Below, one piece after another: positions 55,446-63,900 of a stretch of DNA of 64,000 nucleotides. A program made the translations under genes and the position numbers. The notes below the pieces were generated by a model. That model did no database searches and was not told the DNA's origin. It saw only the letters and a list, made by a program, of their open reading frames with translations. The stretch is from Sediminitomix flava (GTDB taxonomy: Bacteria; Bacteroidota; Bacteroidia; Cytophagales; Flammeovirgaceae): the NCBI RefSeq assembly GCF_003149185.1, contig NZ_QGDO01000002.1, positions 372,001 to 436,000 on the forward strand, written 5' to 3'. Position 1 is the first letter of the stretch. Every line of letters begins with the position of its first letter.

Positions 55446-56171
55446 ATGCAAAAGACTTGGTTACTACCTTTCGCACTACTATTTATTTTTACCTCTTGTC
55501 TAGAAGATTTATCAAGTACGCTTCCTGATAAAATAGGAACTGTAGAAGCTAACCTATCAGATCCAGCTTGGCAAACAGGAGTTGTTGGAGTTTCTGATGA
55601 AGAAATGCAAGATTTAGGGATTTACATTGCTCAAAATAGAATGCTACAAAGCAGCAATATTGCAGGTAAAGTCCATATGGGTACGCTATTTAACTTTGAC
55701 TCTATTCCTGATTCAGAAGATTTGGAAAGAAAACCATACCTATTTGTTGCTCGTAAGATTTCTACTTTAGATGATGGAACTGCACTTAATCCTAACGCAG
55801 AATATAAAGCCTCTATCAGAGGTGAATTTTGTCATGGCTACATTGGTGAAACACCTTTATACGGACAAGTCTATTTTAAATGGGATGCCCTAACAATTGA
55901 ACCAGAAACTACAACTGATTCAGAAGGCGTTCATAAATTCAAAGATTTAGAGATTGACAGCAAAAATTTCTCTAACCTTCCAGTCAATACAAACTTCAAA
56001 GAAAACTACAACTTATCTTGGAGCTGGGTAGAAGGAACTTATACATTTAATAAATTCATTACAGATGAAGAGGGAAATGCATGGGTTATCATAGGAATTC
56101 AGTTGCTTGAAAGTAATGAATACTATCACCTATTTGAGAAAATTTATATTGATGTATACAAAAATGAATAA
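55446..56171 (+). CDS. Lipoprotein of unknown function
   Basis: A 241-residue protein with a signal peptide and lipobox (IFTSC, Cys about 18). The mature part is mixed alpha/beta without recognised domain (KIGTVEANLSDPAWQTGVVG, GKVHMGTLFNFD, EFCHGYIGETPLYGQVYFKW, AWVIIGIQLLESNEYYHLF). No obvious partner; it is separated from mutS by about 90 bp and could share its transcript. Confidence 0.75.
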   Translation: MQKTWLLPFALLFIFTSCLEDLSSTLPDKIGTVEANLSDPAWQTGVVGVSDEEMQDLGIYIAQNRMLQSSNIAGKVHMGTLFNFDSIPDSEDLERKPYLFVARKISTLDDGTALNPNAEYKASIRGEFCHGYIGETPLYGQVYFKWDALTIEPETTTDSEGVHKFKDLEIDSKNFSNLPVNTNFKENYNLSWSWVEGTYTFNKFITDEEGNAWVIIGIQLLESNEYYHLFEKIYIDVYKNE

Positions 56172-56261
56172 GTTCTAGTCGAGAATAACGCAGAGCTTTC
56201 ATATTCACTATCCTTCATGCCTTAAAAGTTGTATTTTTACTTAATTAAAAATCAATAAGGC

Positions 56262-58043
56262 ATGAAGGATCTTTTTTTAGAGAAAATCAGTTTACATCAA
56301 TCAAAATTACAGACACTAAAAAATAAGTCGAAAACAATCGCTTTAGTAAGAGGAATTGTAGCAGTCTTAGGTGTCTTAAGTATTGTTTATTTTGCCAACC
56401 AACGTGAAACGATTTTTTTACTAATTAGCATTGCCCTTAGTTTGGGCTTTTTCATCCCACTTGTCATTCTTCATAAAAGAATAAAGTTTCAAGAATCTAT
56501 CCATGAAATTTCAATAAATATCTTTCAGAAGGAATTTGATAAACTAGAGGGGAAGTTTAATCAACTGGATGGTGGAAATGAATTTTTAGAAAGAGATCAT
56601 CCGTACTCCTCAGATTTAGACCTTTTCGGAGAGCATTCTTCTCTATTCCAACTCATTAATCACACCGTCACTCAAAAAGGAAGAGCTTTACTCGGGCATT
56701 GGATGAAAAACAGATTAGATAAATCTGACATCATCATTAAGCAAGAAATAGTTGAAGAGCTAAGTTCTTTGGTTGATTGGAGAACACAATTTGAAGCACT
56801 TTCAGAGCATTTCCATCAAAAACACAAAGGAAATGAGTCCAATATCATAGACTATTTAAAAGTTAATCATACCGTACCAAGCTCAATTCGGGCTATTGCA
56901 TGGCTCTGTGGTGCACTTTCTTTGGCTGCTATTGCATTTTGGTTATTAGATTATACGCCTATTACCTTATTGTTTTTACCTATTCTAATCAATGGTGTAC
57001 TCATCTATAAATACCATGAGGTTATTACCCAAACGACTAATGCTCTGGCTAAAAACTCATCACTCTTGGCAACCTACAATGCGCAATTTGAACTGATCGT
57101 CAATCAAGAATTTAAACATTCAAAATTAATTGCTTCAAAAAATCTTCTAGTTGAAGGAAATGCCTTACCTGCTATTCAAAGTCTCAATAAAATTGCTTAC
57201 CGTTTTGAAAGCCGAACCAACAACTTTTACTGGATTCTGAATATTTTATTTCTGATTGATGTTCATAACCTTTATAGTGCTTCAACTTGGGTCAAAAATT
57301 ATCAATTCAAAATATCAGAATGGATTGATGTTATTGCCAACTTTGAGGCTAACAACAGTATCGCCGCTTTTTCATTTGCAAATCCTAAATTCCATTTTCC
57401 TAAAATTAGTGATCAAGCCTACATTTTTGAGTCTGAAGAATTAGGCCATCCTTTAATTATAGCAGAAAAGCGCGTTCACAATAATTTCAACTTCAACAAA
57501 GAAGGACAATTGGCACTCATTACAGGCTCAAATATGTCTGGAAAAAGTACCTTTTTGAGAACTTGTGGCATCAATATGGTTTTAGCATTTATGGGCGCAC
57601 CTGTTTGTGCTAAAAGTATGATTATTTCTCCTTCTCGCATTTTTACAAGTATGCGAACCGAAGATAATTTGGAAGAAAGTGTTTCAGCTTTTTATGCAGA
57701 ATTAAGAAGAATTCAGATGCTCTTAGAATCTGTTGAAAACAATAAAGAACCATTAATTTTTATGCTTGATGAATTGTTGAAGGGAACAAACTCTGAAGAT
57801 AGGCATGCTGGAGCTGAAGCCTTAATCAAGCAATTAAAAAATACGGGAGTAAGCGGATTTATCTCAACTCACGATCTTGGTTTAGGAAGATTAGAAGATG
57901 ATACATTTATCCAAAATTACTCCTTTACGAGTTCTTTAAAAGGAAATGAACTTGTCTTTGACTACAAGATAAAAGATGGCATGTGCGAAAACTTTAATGC
58001 CCTCACACTAATGAAACAGATTGGTATTCGCATATCTAACTGA
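56262..58043 (+). CDS. Membrane-embedded MutS-like ATPase
   Basis: A 593-residue protein. Two membrane helices near the N-terminus (about 27-45 and 50-70), a second hydrophobic pair in the middle (about 207-250, IAWLCGALSLAAIAFWLL and ITLLFLPILINGVLIY) and a C-terminal MutS ATPase domain: Walker A ITGSNMSGKSTFLRTCG (about 420-436), MRTEDNLEESVSAFYAEL, Walker B PLIFMLDELLKGTNSEDR and ISTHDLGLG. The mismatch-binding and connector domains of canonical MutS are missing, so a role in mismatch repair is unlikely. Function of membrane-bound MutS homologues is not established. Confidence 0.87.
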   Translation: MKDLFLEKISLHQSKLQTLKNKSKTIALVRGIVAVLGVLSIVYFANQRETIFLLISIALSLGFFIPLVILHKRIKFQESIHEISINIFQKEFDKLEGKFNQLDGGNEFLERDHPYSSDLDLFGEHSSLFQLINHTVTQKGRALLGHWMKNRLDKSDIIIKQEIVEELSSLVDWRTQFEALSEHFHQKHKGNESNIIDYLKVNHTVPSSIRAIAWLCGALSLAAIAFWLLDYTPITLLFLPILINGVLIYKYHEVITQTTNALAKNSSLLATYNAQFELIVNQEFKHSKLIASKNLLVEGNALPAIQSLNKIAYRFESRTNNFYWILNILFLIDVHNLYSASTWVKNYQFKISEWIDVIANFEANNSIAAFSFANPKFHFPKISDQAYIFESEELGHPLIIAEKRVHNNFNFNKEGQLALITGSNMSGKSTFLRTCGINMVLAFMGAPVCAKSMIISPSRIFTSMRTEDNLEESVSAFYAELRRIQMLLESVENNKEPLIFMLDELLKGTNSEDRHAGAEALIKQLKNTGVSGFISTHDLGLGRLEDDTFIQNYSFTSSLKGNELVFDYKIKDGMCENFNALTLMKQIGIRISN

Positions 58044-58139
58044 TTAGGCTAGGCAAAAAGAATTTTATACTTTAGGTTTATCTGAATTGAATTATTCTAT
58101 TTTTTGTGAATTAGTTATATTCTTCAAACTGATATTATT

Positions 58140-59258
58140 TTGGAAAACTATTACGATATACTAGGCATTGAACAATCGGCAAGTCAAAAGGATATTCGTA
58201 AAGCTTATCTCAAGCTTGCTAAACAATTTCATCCCGATACAAATGAGACTAGTACTTCGGATACAGAGGAAGAGTTTATCAAGATAAAGGATGCTTACGA
58301 AACACTATCAGACGAAGATAAACGGTATTGGTATGATCAGAACCTAAAAAATGGTTTTACATCGTCTTACTCCTCTTCTAATACAGAATATAAACAATAC
58401 AATTACAATCAATATCAGAATAATTCAAGCAATACGAGCCAGCAACAAAGCCAGAACTCACAAGAGAATTATACTTATTCCTCAAATCTGTACTATCCTA
58501 CATTCAAAGACGTAGGAATTGCACTTTCTATCATTGCAGTTATTGCCGTATTAGTAATATTCTTTCTGACTGTAATGAACCGATTTTCGGCTCAAACTTA
58601 TTTCAATGATGGAATAGAAGCTTACCAGCAACATAACTATCAAAAGGCTATGTACAACCTCCAAGAATCGTTGAATTTTGATGAAGAAAATGAGGAGACC
58701 TACTATTATATAGGAAAGATGCTAATCGAAGAGTTTGATCAATACGAAAGAGGGTTAGACTTCATGGAAAATGCAATTAGCTTTTCAAAACAACCCAAAT
58801 CTGAATACTTTCAACTCCGAGCCGATGCGTATTATGCTTTAGGAACTTATGTCAGTTGTGCTTACGAACTAAAATTTGTGCTAGAACTTGAGCCTGAAAA
58901 TATTGAAGTCCATGAAAAATTGGCGAATCTCTATCTCAATAAAACAAATGACTATCAAGGAGCTATTGAGGAATACAGCTTTTTGACATTTTTAGTTAAA
59001 GATAAATTTGAATACATCCTAAATTTGGGAATTGCTCAACTAAGGTTTAGGCAATACAGAGATGCTTGGAAATCTTTCGAAAAGGCAAGAGAACTAAGGT
59101 ATGATCACCCCGAACTGGATTTTTATATTGGGGATTATTATTGGCTAGCTAAAAACGATTTATCTAACGCTTGCCTGTTTTGGGAGTTAGCTTCTTTTGG
59201 AAATTATAAAAAAGCCGAATACCGTTTAAAGCAACACTGTAACACAGTAAAAAACTAA
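58140..59258 (+). CDS. DnaJ-TM-TPR membrane protein, TTG start
   Basis: TTG 58140 is the start: the J domain begins at residue 2 (ENYYDILGIEQSASQKDIRKAY) and no ATG in frame could include it. The J domain (about 2-70) has the HPD tripeptide (31-33). A Asn/Gln/Ser-rich linker (75-118), one membrane helix (about 125-148) and five to six TPR-like repeats (about 152-372: AYQQHNYQKAMYNLQESLNFD, AYYALGTYVSCAYELKFVLELEP, IEVHEKLANLYLNKTNDYQGAIEEY) follow. It could recruit DnaK to the inner membrane. The 96-bp gap after mutS leaves co-transcription possible. Confidence 0.87.
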   Translation: MENYYDILGIEQSASQKDIRKAYLKLAKQFHPDTNETSTSDTEEEFIKIKDAYETLSDEDKRYWYDQNLKNGFTSSYSSSNTEYKQYNYNQYQNNSSNTSQQQSQNSQENYTYSSNLYYPTFKDVGIALSIIAVIAVLVIFFLTVMNRFSAQTYFNDGIEAYQQHNYQKAMYNLQESLNFDEENEETYYYIGKMLIEEFDQYERGLDFMENAISFSKQPKSEYFQLRADAYYALGTYVSCAYELKFVLELEPENIEVHEKLANLYLNKTNDYQGAIEEYSFLTFLVKDKFEYILNLGIAQLRFRQYRDAWKSFEKARELRYDHPELDFYIGDYYWLAKNDLSNACLFWELASFGNYKKAEYRLKQHCNTVKN

Positions 59259-59338
59259 AATTAATTTTCAAAAAAGGATTTTCGTCATTCATTTTTATGA
59301 AAGAATGATAGAGAAAGTCATATTTTAGTTTTGAAAAC

Positions 59339-59369
59339 TTTGGGAATCGGCAAAAGTGTTTTAGTTTTG
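59339..59369 (+). promoter_or_regulatory. Complete Bacteroidetes promoter without a CDS
   Basis: TTTG (59339-59342), exactly 19 bp, then TAGTTTTG (59362-59369), a full match to the consensus. It lies in a gene-free stretch (59259-59657) and predicts a start near 59375. Confidence 0.65.
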
Positions 59370-59374
59370 CATAT

Positions 59375-59476
59375 AACACATGACAAATACAAAATTGTAT
59401 ATATAGATATTTTAAAGTTTTTTCATTTTCATATTTACTTTCGACTAAGGGCTTCATTATTAATGAAGCCTTTTTT
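59375..59476 (+). ncRNA. Candidate ~100-nt small RNA
   Basis: The perfect promoter at 59339-59369 is followed by a terminator at 59447-59476 (stem GGCTTCATT / AATGAAGCC with 3-nt loop, then six T). In between there is no coding frame longer than eight codons (ATGACAAATACAAAATTG..., 59390 region). The RNA would be about 100 nt. No known family recognised. Confidence 0.45.
59447..59476 (+). terminator. Terminator of the candidate RNA
   Basis: Stem GGCTTCATT / AATGAAGCC with a 3-nt loop and a run of six T. It could also end the DnaJ-TPR transcript 190 bp upstream. Confidence 0.8.
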
Positions 59477-59593
59477 ATTTATAGCTTAAAGTAAATATTG
59501 TCTCTTTTCATATTTATTCGTTTTGTAAACTTATCAAAAAATAATCCAATTTTTAAAAATTCATCTGAAAAAACGTACACTTGGCTGTTAAAT

Positions 59594-59640
59594 AAAAAAA
59601 GAAGGGATATGTAAGCTAAAACATACACACCCCTTCTTTT
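59594..59640 (-). terminator. Terminator of nadB
   Basis: Stem AAGAAGGG / CCCTTCTT with inner ATGT/ACAT pairing and a run of seven T on the minus strand. Confidence 0.8.
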
Positions 59641-59657
59641 CAATCATCAGAATTTAT

Positions 59658-61250
59658 TTAACTAAAAACTTTAGATGATTCACAATCCAACGAATAGTGC
59701 AATCCTATATTTTCTTTTCGCTCTTGTGCAGCACTCACAATAAGGTAAGCGACATTAATCAAATTACGTAATTCTAGAATTGGAGCAGACACTTCTGTTA
59801 TCTTGAAAAGGCTTTCCGTTTCTTGATAAATCAGCCCTAATCGAGTGTAAGCTCTTTTCAATCTTTCGTTAGAACGCACAATTCCGACATAGTTACTCAT
59901 GATTGATCGAACCTCGGTACGGCTTTGAGATATCAAAACCATCTCTTCAGCTTGTCTTGTACCCTCTTTATCCCAAATAGGAATATTTTCTTCAAAATCA
60001 GCTGTCTTTTCTAGTTCAACGGCTGTTTTGAATGCTTCATTTGCATAGACTACTGCTTCCAAAAGAGAATTAGATGCCAATCTATTTGCACCATGCAAGC
60101 CTGTGTGTGTACACTCTCCTGCCGCCAATAGATTATTAATTGTTGTTTGCGCTTTTTTATCGACTATAATTCCACCACAAAGATAATGTGCTGCAGGACA
60201 AACAGGGATGTAGTCTTTTCTGATATCAATACCCAAGGTCATGCATTTCGCATAGATTGAAGGGAAATGATTTAGAATTTCTTTTTCATCTATGTGTGTA
60301 GCGTCCAAGTAGACATGATCAAAACCTCCTTTTTTCATTTCGGCATCAATCGCTCTTGCTACAATATCTCTCGGAGCTAAAGAACCTCTTTCATCGTATT
60401 TTTCCATGAAAGAAACTCCTCGCTTATTTCTTAGAATAGCTCCAGCACCTCTCAATGCTTCAGTAATCAAAAATGCAGGTTCTTCGCCAGGATTGTAAAG
60501 TGCAGTTGGGTGGAATTGAACAAACTCCATTCCTTTCACTTCTCCTTTTGCACGATAAACCATCGCAATACCATCCCCAGTTGCTACAGATGGATTGGTT
60601 GTTGTCGAATAAACTTGTCCTAAACCTCCAGATGCAATCAAAGTAACTTTGGCTAGTACAGTTTCAACTTCTTGAGTTGATTTGTTTAGAATGTAAGCAC
60701 CGTAACAAGTTGTGTCTTCTCTTCTTCGAGTTACTTTTTCTCCTAAATGGTGCTGCGTAAGAATTTCAACAGCAAAATAATCGGGCTGAACTTCAATGTT
60801 AGGACGAGATTTCAATTCTTCTAGCAATGCTCTTTGAATCTCACGTCCTGTCATATCCTTATGATGAAGAATACGGTAATCAGAATGACCTCCTTCTTTA
60901 GCTAGGTCATAACGACCATTTCGATCTTTATCAAAGTCAGTTCCCCAGTCTATTAGTTCTTGGATTCTTTTCGGTCCTTTTTCCACGACCATACGAACCA
61001 CAGACTCATCACATAGATGAGCACCAGCTACCAAAGTATCTTGGATGTGCTTTTCGTACGAATCTGCTGGATCAATAACCGCTGCTATCCCGCCTTGTGC
61101 ATATTGAGTATTGCTTTCTGAAGGCTCATCTTTGGTTACTACCAATATCTGAATATCTTTTTGTTGTTCAGTGTAGTAATCAGATAGTTTTAGCGCATAA
61201 CTTAAACCAGCTACGCCAGAACCTATGACCAAAAAGTCAACTTTTTTCAT
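59658..61250 (-). CDS. nadB: L-aspartate oxidase
   Basis: ATG 61250 gives MKKVDFLVIGSGVAGLSYAL; a longer frame to 61322 would add 24 unrelated residues. The 530-residue flavoprotein oxidises L-aspartate to iminoaspartate. FAD motif IGSGVAGL (about 8-15), SNTQYAQGGIAAVIDP, substrate-site motifs EGGHSDYRILHHKDMTG and VQFHPTALYNPGEEP, catalytic RGAGAILRNKRG and ERGSLAPRDIVARAID, and GLHGANRLASNSLLEA. It follows nadA on the same strand; a terminator-like hairpin lies between them. Confidence 0.96.
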   Translation of the reverse strand: MKKVDFLVIGSGVAGLSYALKLSDYYTEQQKDIQILVVTKDEPSESNTQYAQGGIAAVIDPADSYEKHIQDTLVAGAHLCDESVVRMVVEKGPKRIQELIDWGTDFDKDRNGRYDLAKEGGHSDYRILHHKDMTGREIQRALLEELKSRPNIEVQPDYFAVEILTQHHLGEKVTRRREDTTCYGAYILNKSTQEVETVLAKVTLIASGGLGQVYSTTTNPSVATGDGIAMVYRAKGEVKGMEFVQFHPTALYNPGEEPAFLITEALRGAGAILRNKRGVSFMEKYDERGSLAPRDIVARAIDAEMKKGGFDHVYLDATHIDEKEILNHFPSIYAKCMTLGIDIRKDYIPVCPAAHYLCGGIIVDKKAQTTINNLLAAGECTHTGLHGANRLASNSLLEAVVYANEAFKTAVELEKTADFEENIPIWDKEGTRQAEEMVLISQSRTEVRSIMSNYVGIVRSNERLKRAYTRLGLIYQETESLFKITEVSAPILELRNLINVAYLIVSAAQERKENIGLHYSLDCESSKVFS

Positions 61251-61286
61251 AATTTGATGCCTTAAAAGGAATAATTGGGGGAAAGG

Positions 61287-61330
61287 AAAAAAATAAGGCT
61301 GAATAAACTGAAAGACGTTCATTCAGCCTT
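61287..61330 (-). terminator. Terminator-like hairpin between nadA and nadB
   Basis: Stem AAGGCTGAAT / ATTCAGCCTT with an additional inner AAC/GTT pair, followed by TTATTTTTTT on the minus strand, about 40 bp before the nadB ATG. It could reduce nadB expression or be partly read through. Confidence 0.65.
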
Positions 61331-61339
61331 GAAATATCT

Positions 61340-62329
61340 TTAAGATAACTCGAACATACGTTCAATAGAGCTCTTAGCTTTAATTCTGATATCTTCAGGT
61401 ACATCTACCGAAGGATATTCATATTTCAAACAAGAATATACTTTTTCCAAAGTGTTCATTTTCATGAAATGACACTCACTACAAGCACAAGTGTTATTTT
61501 CATCTGTTGGCGCAGGAATCAATTCTTTATGAGGAACTGATTGAGCCATTTTATGAAGAATACCAGCTTCAGTAGCCACAATGTAAGATTCACCTTCATC
61601 TTCCTGTACATACTTCAATAAAGCAGCTGTAGAACCGACAAAAGATGCAGCTCTAAGCAATGTCATATCAGATTCTGGGTGTGCAATGATTTGCGATTCT
61701 GGATGACGAGCTTTCAACTCCATGATACGGTCAAAAGCAAATGCTTCATGAACTACACAAGCACCATCCCAAAGCAACATTTCACGACCTGTCTCCTTCA
61801 TGATGTATGCTCCAAGATTTTTATCTGGTGCAAAGATGATTTTTTCATCTTTTGGAAGACTCTCAACAATTTTCAAAGCATTTGTTGACGTCACAGTGAT
61901 ATCTGTATATGCTTTTACTTCTGCTGAAGAGTTGATGTAAGTGATCACCGTATGATCTGGGTGAGCTTCTACAAACTCTTTAAACTTATCTGCAGGAGCA
62001 GACTCTGCCAATGAACATCCTGCATTAAGATCTGGTAGAATAACAGTTTTTTCAGGGTTGATGATTTTAGCTGTTTCAGCCATAAAGTGTACCCCCGCAA
62101 ACATAATAATGTCTGCATCTGTTTCAGCCGCTTTTTGAGCCAAAGCCAAGCTATCTCCTACAAAATCAGCCAAATCCTGAATTTCAGGTCTTTGATAGTA
62201 GTGCGCCAAAAGGACTGCATTTTTTTCCTCCTTTAGCTTTTTGATTTCTGCAACCAAATCCAAGCCTTCCACTGGAGCTTCTGCATAGCCTAATTCTTGC
62301 ACTTTATTTTTTACTTCTTGAGTCAGCAT
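61340..62329 (-). CDS. nadA: Quinolinate synthase
   Basis: A 329-residue 4Fe-4S enzyme that condenses iminoaspartate and dihydroxyacetone phosphate to quinolinate. Three pseudo-repeats with AHYYQRPEIQDLADFVGDSL (about 41-60), FAGVHFMAETAKI, PDLNAGCSLAES (Cys about 106) and the CACSECHFM cluster motif (Cys about 280-285). Together with NadB it makes the NAD precursor quinolinate. Upstream are a TAAATTTG box and a 21-bp palindrome. Confidence 0.96.
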   Translation of the reverse strand: MLTQEVKNKVQELGYAEAPVEGLDLVAEIKKLKEEKNAVLLAHYYQRPEIQDLADFVGDSLALAQKAAETDADIIMFAGVHFMAETAKIINPEKTVILPDLNAGCSLAESAPADKFKEFVEAHPDHTVITYINSSAEVKAYTDITVTSTNALKIVESLPKDEKIIFAPDKNLGAYIMKETGREMLLWDGACVVHEAFAFDRIMELKARHPESQIIAHPESDMTLLRAASFVGSTAALLKYVQEDEGESYIVATEAGILHKMAQSVPHKELIPAPTDENNTCACSECHFMKMNTLEKVYSCLKYEYPSVDVPEDIRIKAKSSIERMFELS

Positions 62330-62352
62330 GATAATTAATCCAAGATTACCAG

Positions 62353-62373
62353 GAATTATCTCCTAGATAATTC
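62353..62373. promoter_or_regulatory. Operator-like palindrome in the nadA leader
   Basis: Perfect 9-bp arms GAATTATCT / AGATAATTC with a 3-bp spacer, between the -7 box at 62397-62404 and the nadA ATG (62329). The position, just downstream of the predicted transcription start, suits a repressor. The regulator is not in the window. Confidence 0.5.
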
Positions 62374-62396
62374 ACTGTTCAGTATGATTAAGAATA

Positions 62397-62404
62397 CAAA
62401 TTTA
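62397..62404 (-). promoter_or_regulatory. -7 promoter box for nadA
   Basis: TAAATTTG on the minus strand fits TAnnTTTG, 68 bp upstream of the nadA ATG; T-rich -33 region without exact TTTG. Confidence 0.5.
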
Positions 62405-62537
62405 AGGGGTAATTGTTTAAAGGGAAAAAAAATACTGAATGGATTTAAAAATGAATGTCAATTATCGGTTACTTTTTCATGATGATTCTTAAAAATATGG
62501 TGTTTAGTTTAGCTTTTTTATTAATGAAGCATTCGGT

Positions 62538-62582
62538 TAAAAAAACAACAGCCTTCAAGATAAAATACTTGTAGGCTGTTGT
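62538..62582 (-). terminator. Terminator of the gene at 62607-63443
   Basis: Stem ACAACAGCCT / AGGCTGTTGT with further inner CAAG/CTTG pairing and T run on the minus strand. Confidence 0.8.
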
Positions 62583-62606
62583 CGTCTTTGATCAATTTCT
62601 AATCAA

Positions 62607-63443
62607 TTAATGGCTTGGTTCGTAAATCAACCTTAGAAAAGAACTAAATCGCTCATGTTCTTTACTCACAGGAATTCCTGTTACAATACCTATCATTAGT
62701 TGCTCTGAAATTTCTACACGCATTTGAGGACGAATTACCATATCAAAATTATCTCTTTCCAATACCTTATTCACCTCTACACCTATAAAATTACGTGTAT
62801 TTGGTATCATATAATGGAAGTTACTATTGATTTCATACTGGCTGTGCCATTCATTTCCGCCCCATGCTTTATGGAATACAGGACCAGTATAAAGTAGTGT
62901 ATGAAAATTATTATCCCAATTCTTAGCAGCAATCAAAAATGGATTGAATACTTGACCTTGTAGTATATCTCTGCCATTCATTCTATTTAAGTCAACAAAA
63001 GCAAACTCATGAATGTAACCAAATGCCATAGAAGTGAGGTGCTTTTCAGAAACTAGAAATGTCCATTGTGTTGCCAATTTCAAAGACTCAATTCGATTGG
63101 ATGGAGTTGTTTCAGCATTCCCGTTAGAAGAATAAAATGTAAACGGAACTTCAACTTCCAAACCTAAACGATCAATCGGTGCCCATTCATATTCTACTAA
63201 TGCTTCGTAAGCATCATAATCTCTATGATCTGTTAAACCAAAACCAACATTCCACTCTTTTTCGCCTTTTCTAGCTCCTAAATCTCGAATCAAATCGATA
63301 TAAAGTGGTTCTGCGTGAAGAATTTTAGCTGGTAAATCTCTTCTCTCCAAGTGTAGAGAATCCTCTGCTGTAATATTAGTTTGGGCAAAAGCATAGCCAG
63401 ACAACATCATTGCGAACAATGTTGTATAAAAAAACTTAGTCAT
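62607..63443 (-). CDS. HAEPL-type outer-membrane protein
   Basis: A 278-residue protein with signal peptide (about 1-20, ending GYAFAQ). The mature N-terminus has the conserved HAEPLYIDLIRDLGARKGEKEWN (in parts, about 43-65), then strand-rich barrel-like sequence (NVGFGLTDHRDYDAYEALVEYEWAPIDRLGLEVEVPF). This protein is common in Bacteroidetes, often beside metal efflux genes, but its function is unknown. It is followed upstream by a small protein gene on the same strand. Confidence 0.75.
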   Translation of the reverse strand: MTKFFYTTLFAMMLSGYAFAQTNITAEDSLHLERRDLPAKILHAEPLYIDLIRDLGARKGEKEWNVGFGLTDHRDYDAYEALVEYEWAPIDRLGLEVEVPFTFYSSNGNAETTPSNRIESLKLATQWTFLVSEKHLTSMAFGYIHEFAFVDLNRMNGRDILQGQVFNPFLIAAKNWDNNFHTLLYTGPVFHKAWGGNEWHSQYEINSNFHYMIPNTRNFIGVEVNKVLERDNFDMVIRPQMRVEISEQLMIGIVTGIPVSKEHERFSSFLRLIYEPSH

Positions 63444-63510
63444 GTGATTTGAAAAATTTATTAATCAGTAAAAAAACAGAAGCATTAAATAAATGCTTGA
63501 ATTCGGATGA

Positions 63511-63900
63511 TTAACAAATGACCTGAGGAGGCTTGTAAGGAGGTGTTTGCGCTAAAGATTTAAATATCTGATTCTTCTGAAAACCATATTTCTTATTTTC
63601 AATTACAGTTTCAAAAGTGAGAATCTCAATTAGTGTCAGTTTAGAAAAAACAGCTATTTTTTTGAGAAGCTGATTTGATTGTTGCTGGTCTTGTTCTGAC
63701 GATTCAGGAATAGCATTGTCTTTTTCCATCAAATATTCTAGTACCCACTCCACTACCGTATCATAAGTATTAATATGATTATTCACAGCAGAATGGTATG
63801 TTCCATCTATACTAATATTTAGATATAGCAGAACAAGACTCCAAAGAAGAGCTGATTTGAATGAAAATTTGGTTTTAATATGTGTTATTATTTCCTGCAA
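63511..63900 (-). CDS. Small membrane-anchored protein ending PPYKPPQVIC
   Basis: A 129-residue protein. TTG 63900 is the likely start, since the frame has a stop 10 bp upstream and no ATG before residue 60. A hydrophobic segment (about 17-30, SALLWSLVLLYLNIS) is followed by a soluble part with a Cys at the end. Similar small proteins precede cation-efflux genes in Bacteroidetes, but I cannot confirm this; any efflux genes would lie to the right of the window. It starts 68 bp before the HAEPL-type gene. The last 100 bp (63901-64000) contain nothing identifiable. Confidence 0.5.
   Translation of the reverse strand: MQEIITHIKTKFSFKSALLWSLVLLYLNISIDGTYHSAVNNHINTYDTVVEWVLEYLMEKDNAIPESSEQDQQQSNQLLKKIAVFSKLTLIEILTFETVIENKKYGFQKNQIFKSLAQTPPYKPPQVIC

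Noticed and set aside
59164-59457. 97-codon minus-strand frame over the end of the DnaJ-TPR gene
   Set aside because: Antisense to TPR coding sequence and to the promoter/terminator pair; Lys/Phe/Leu composition of random AT-rich DNA.
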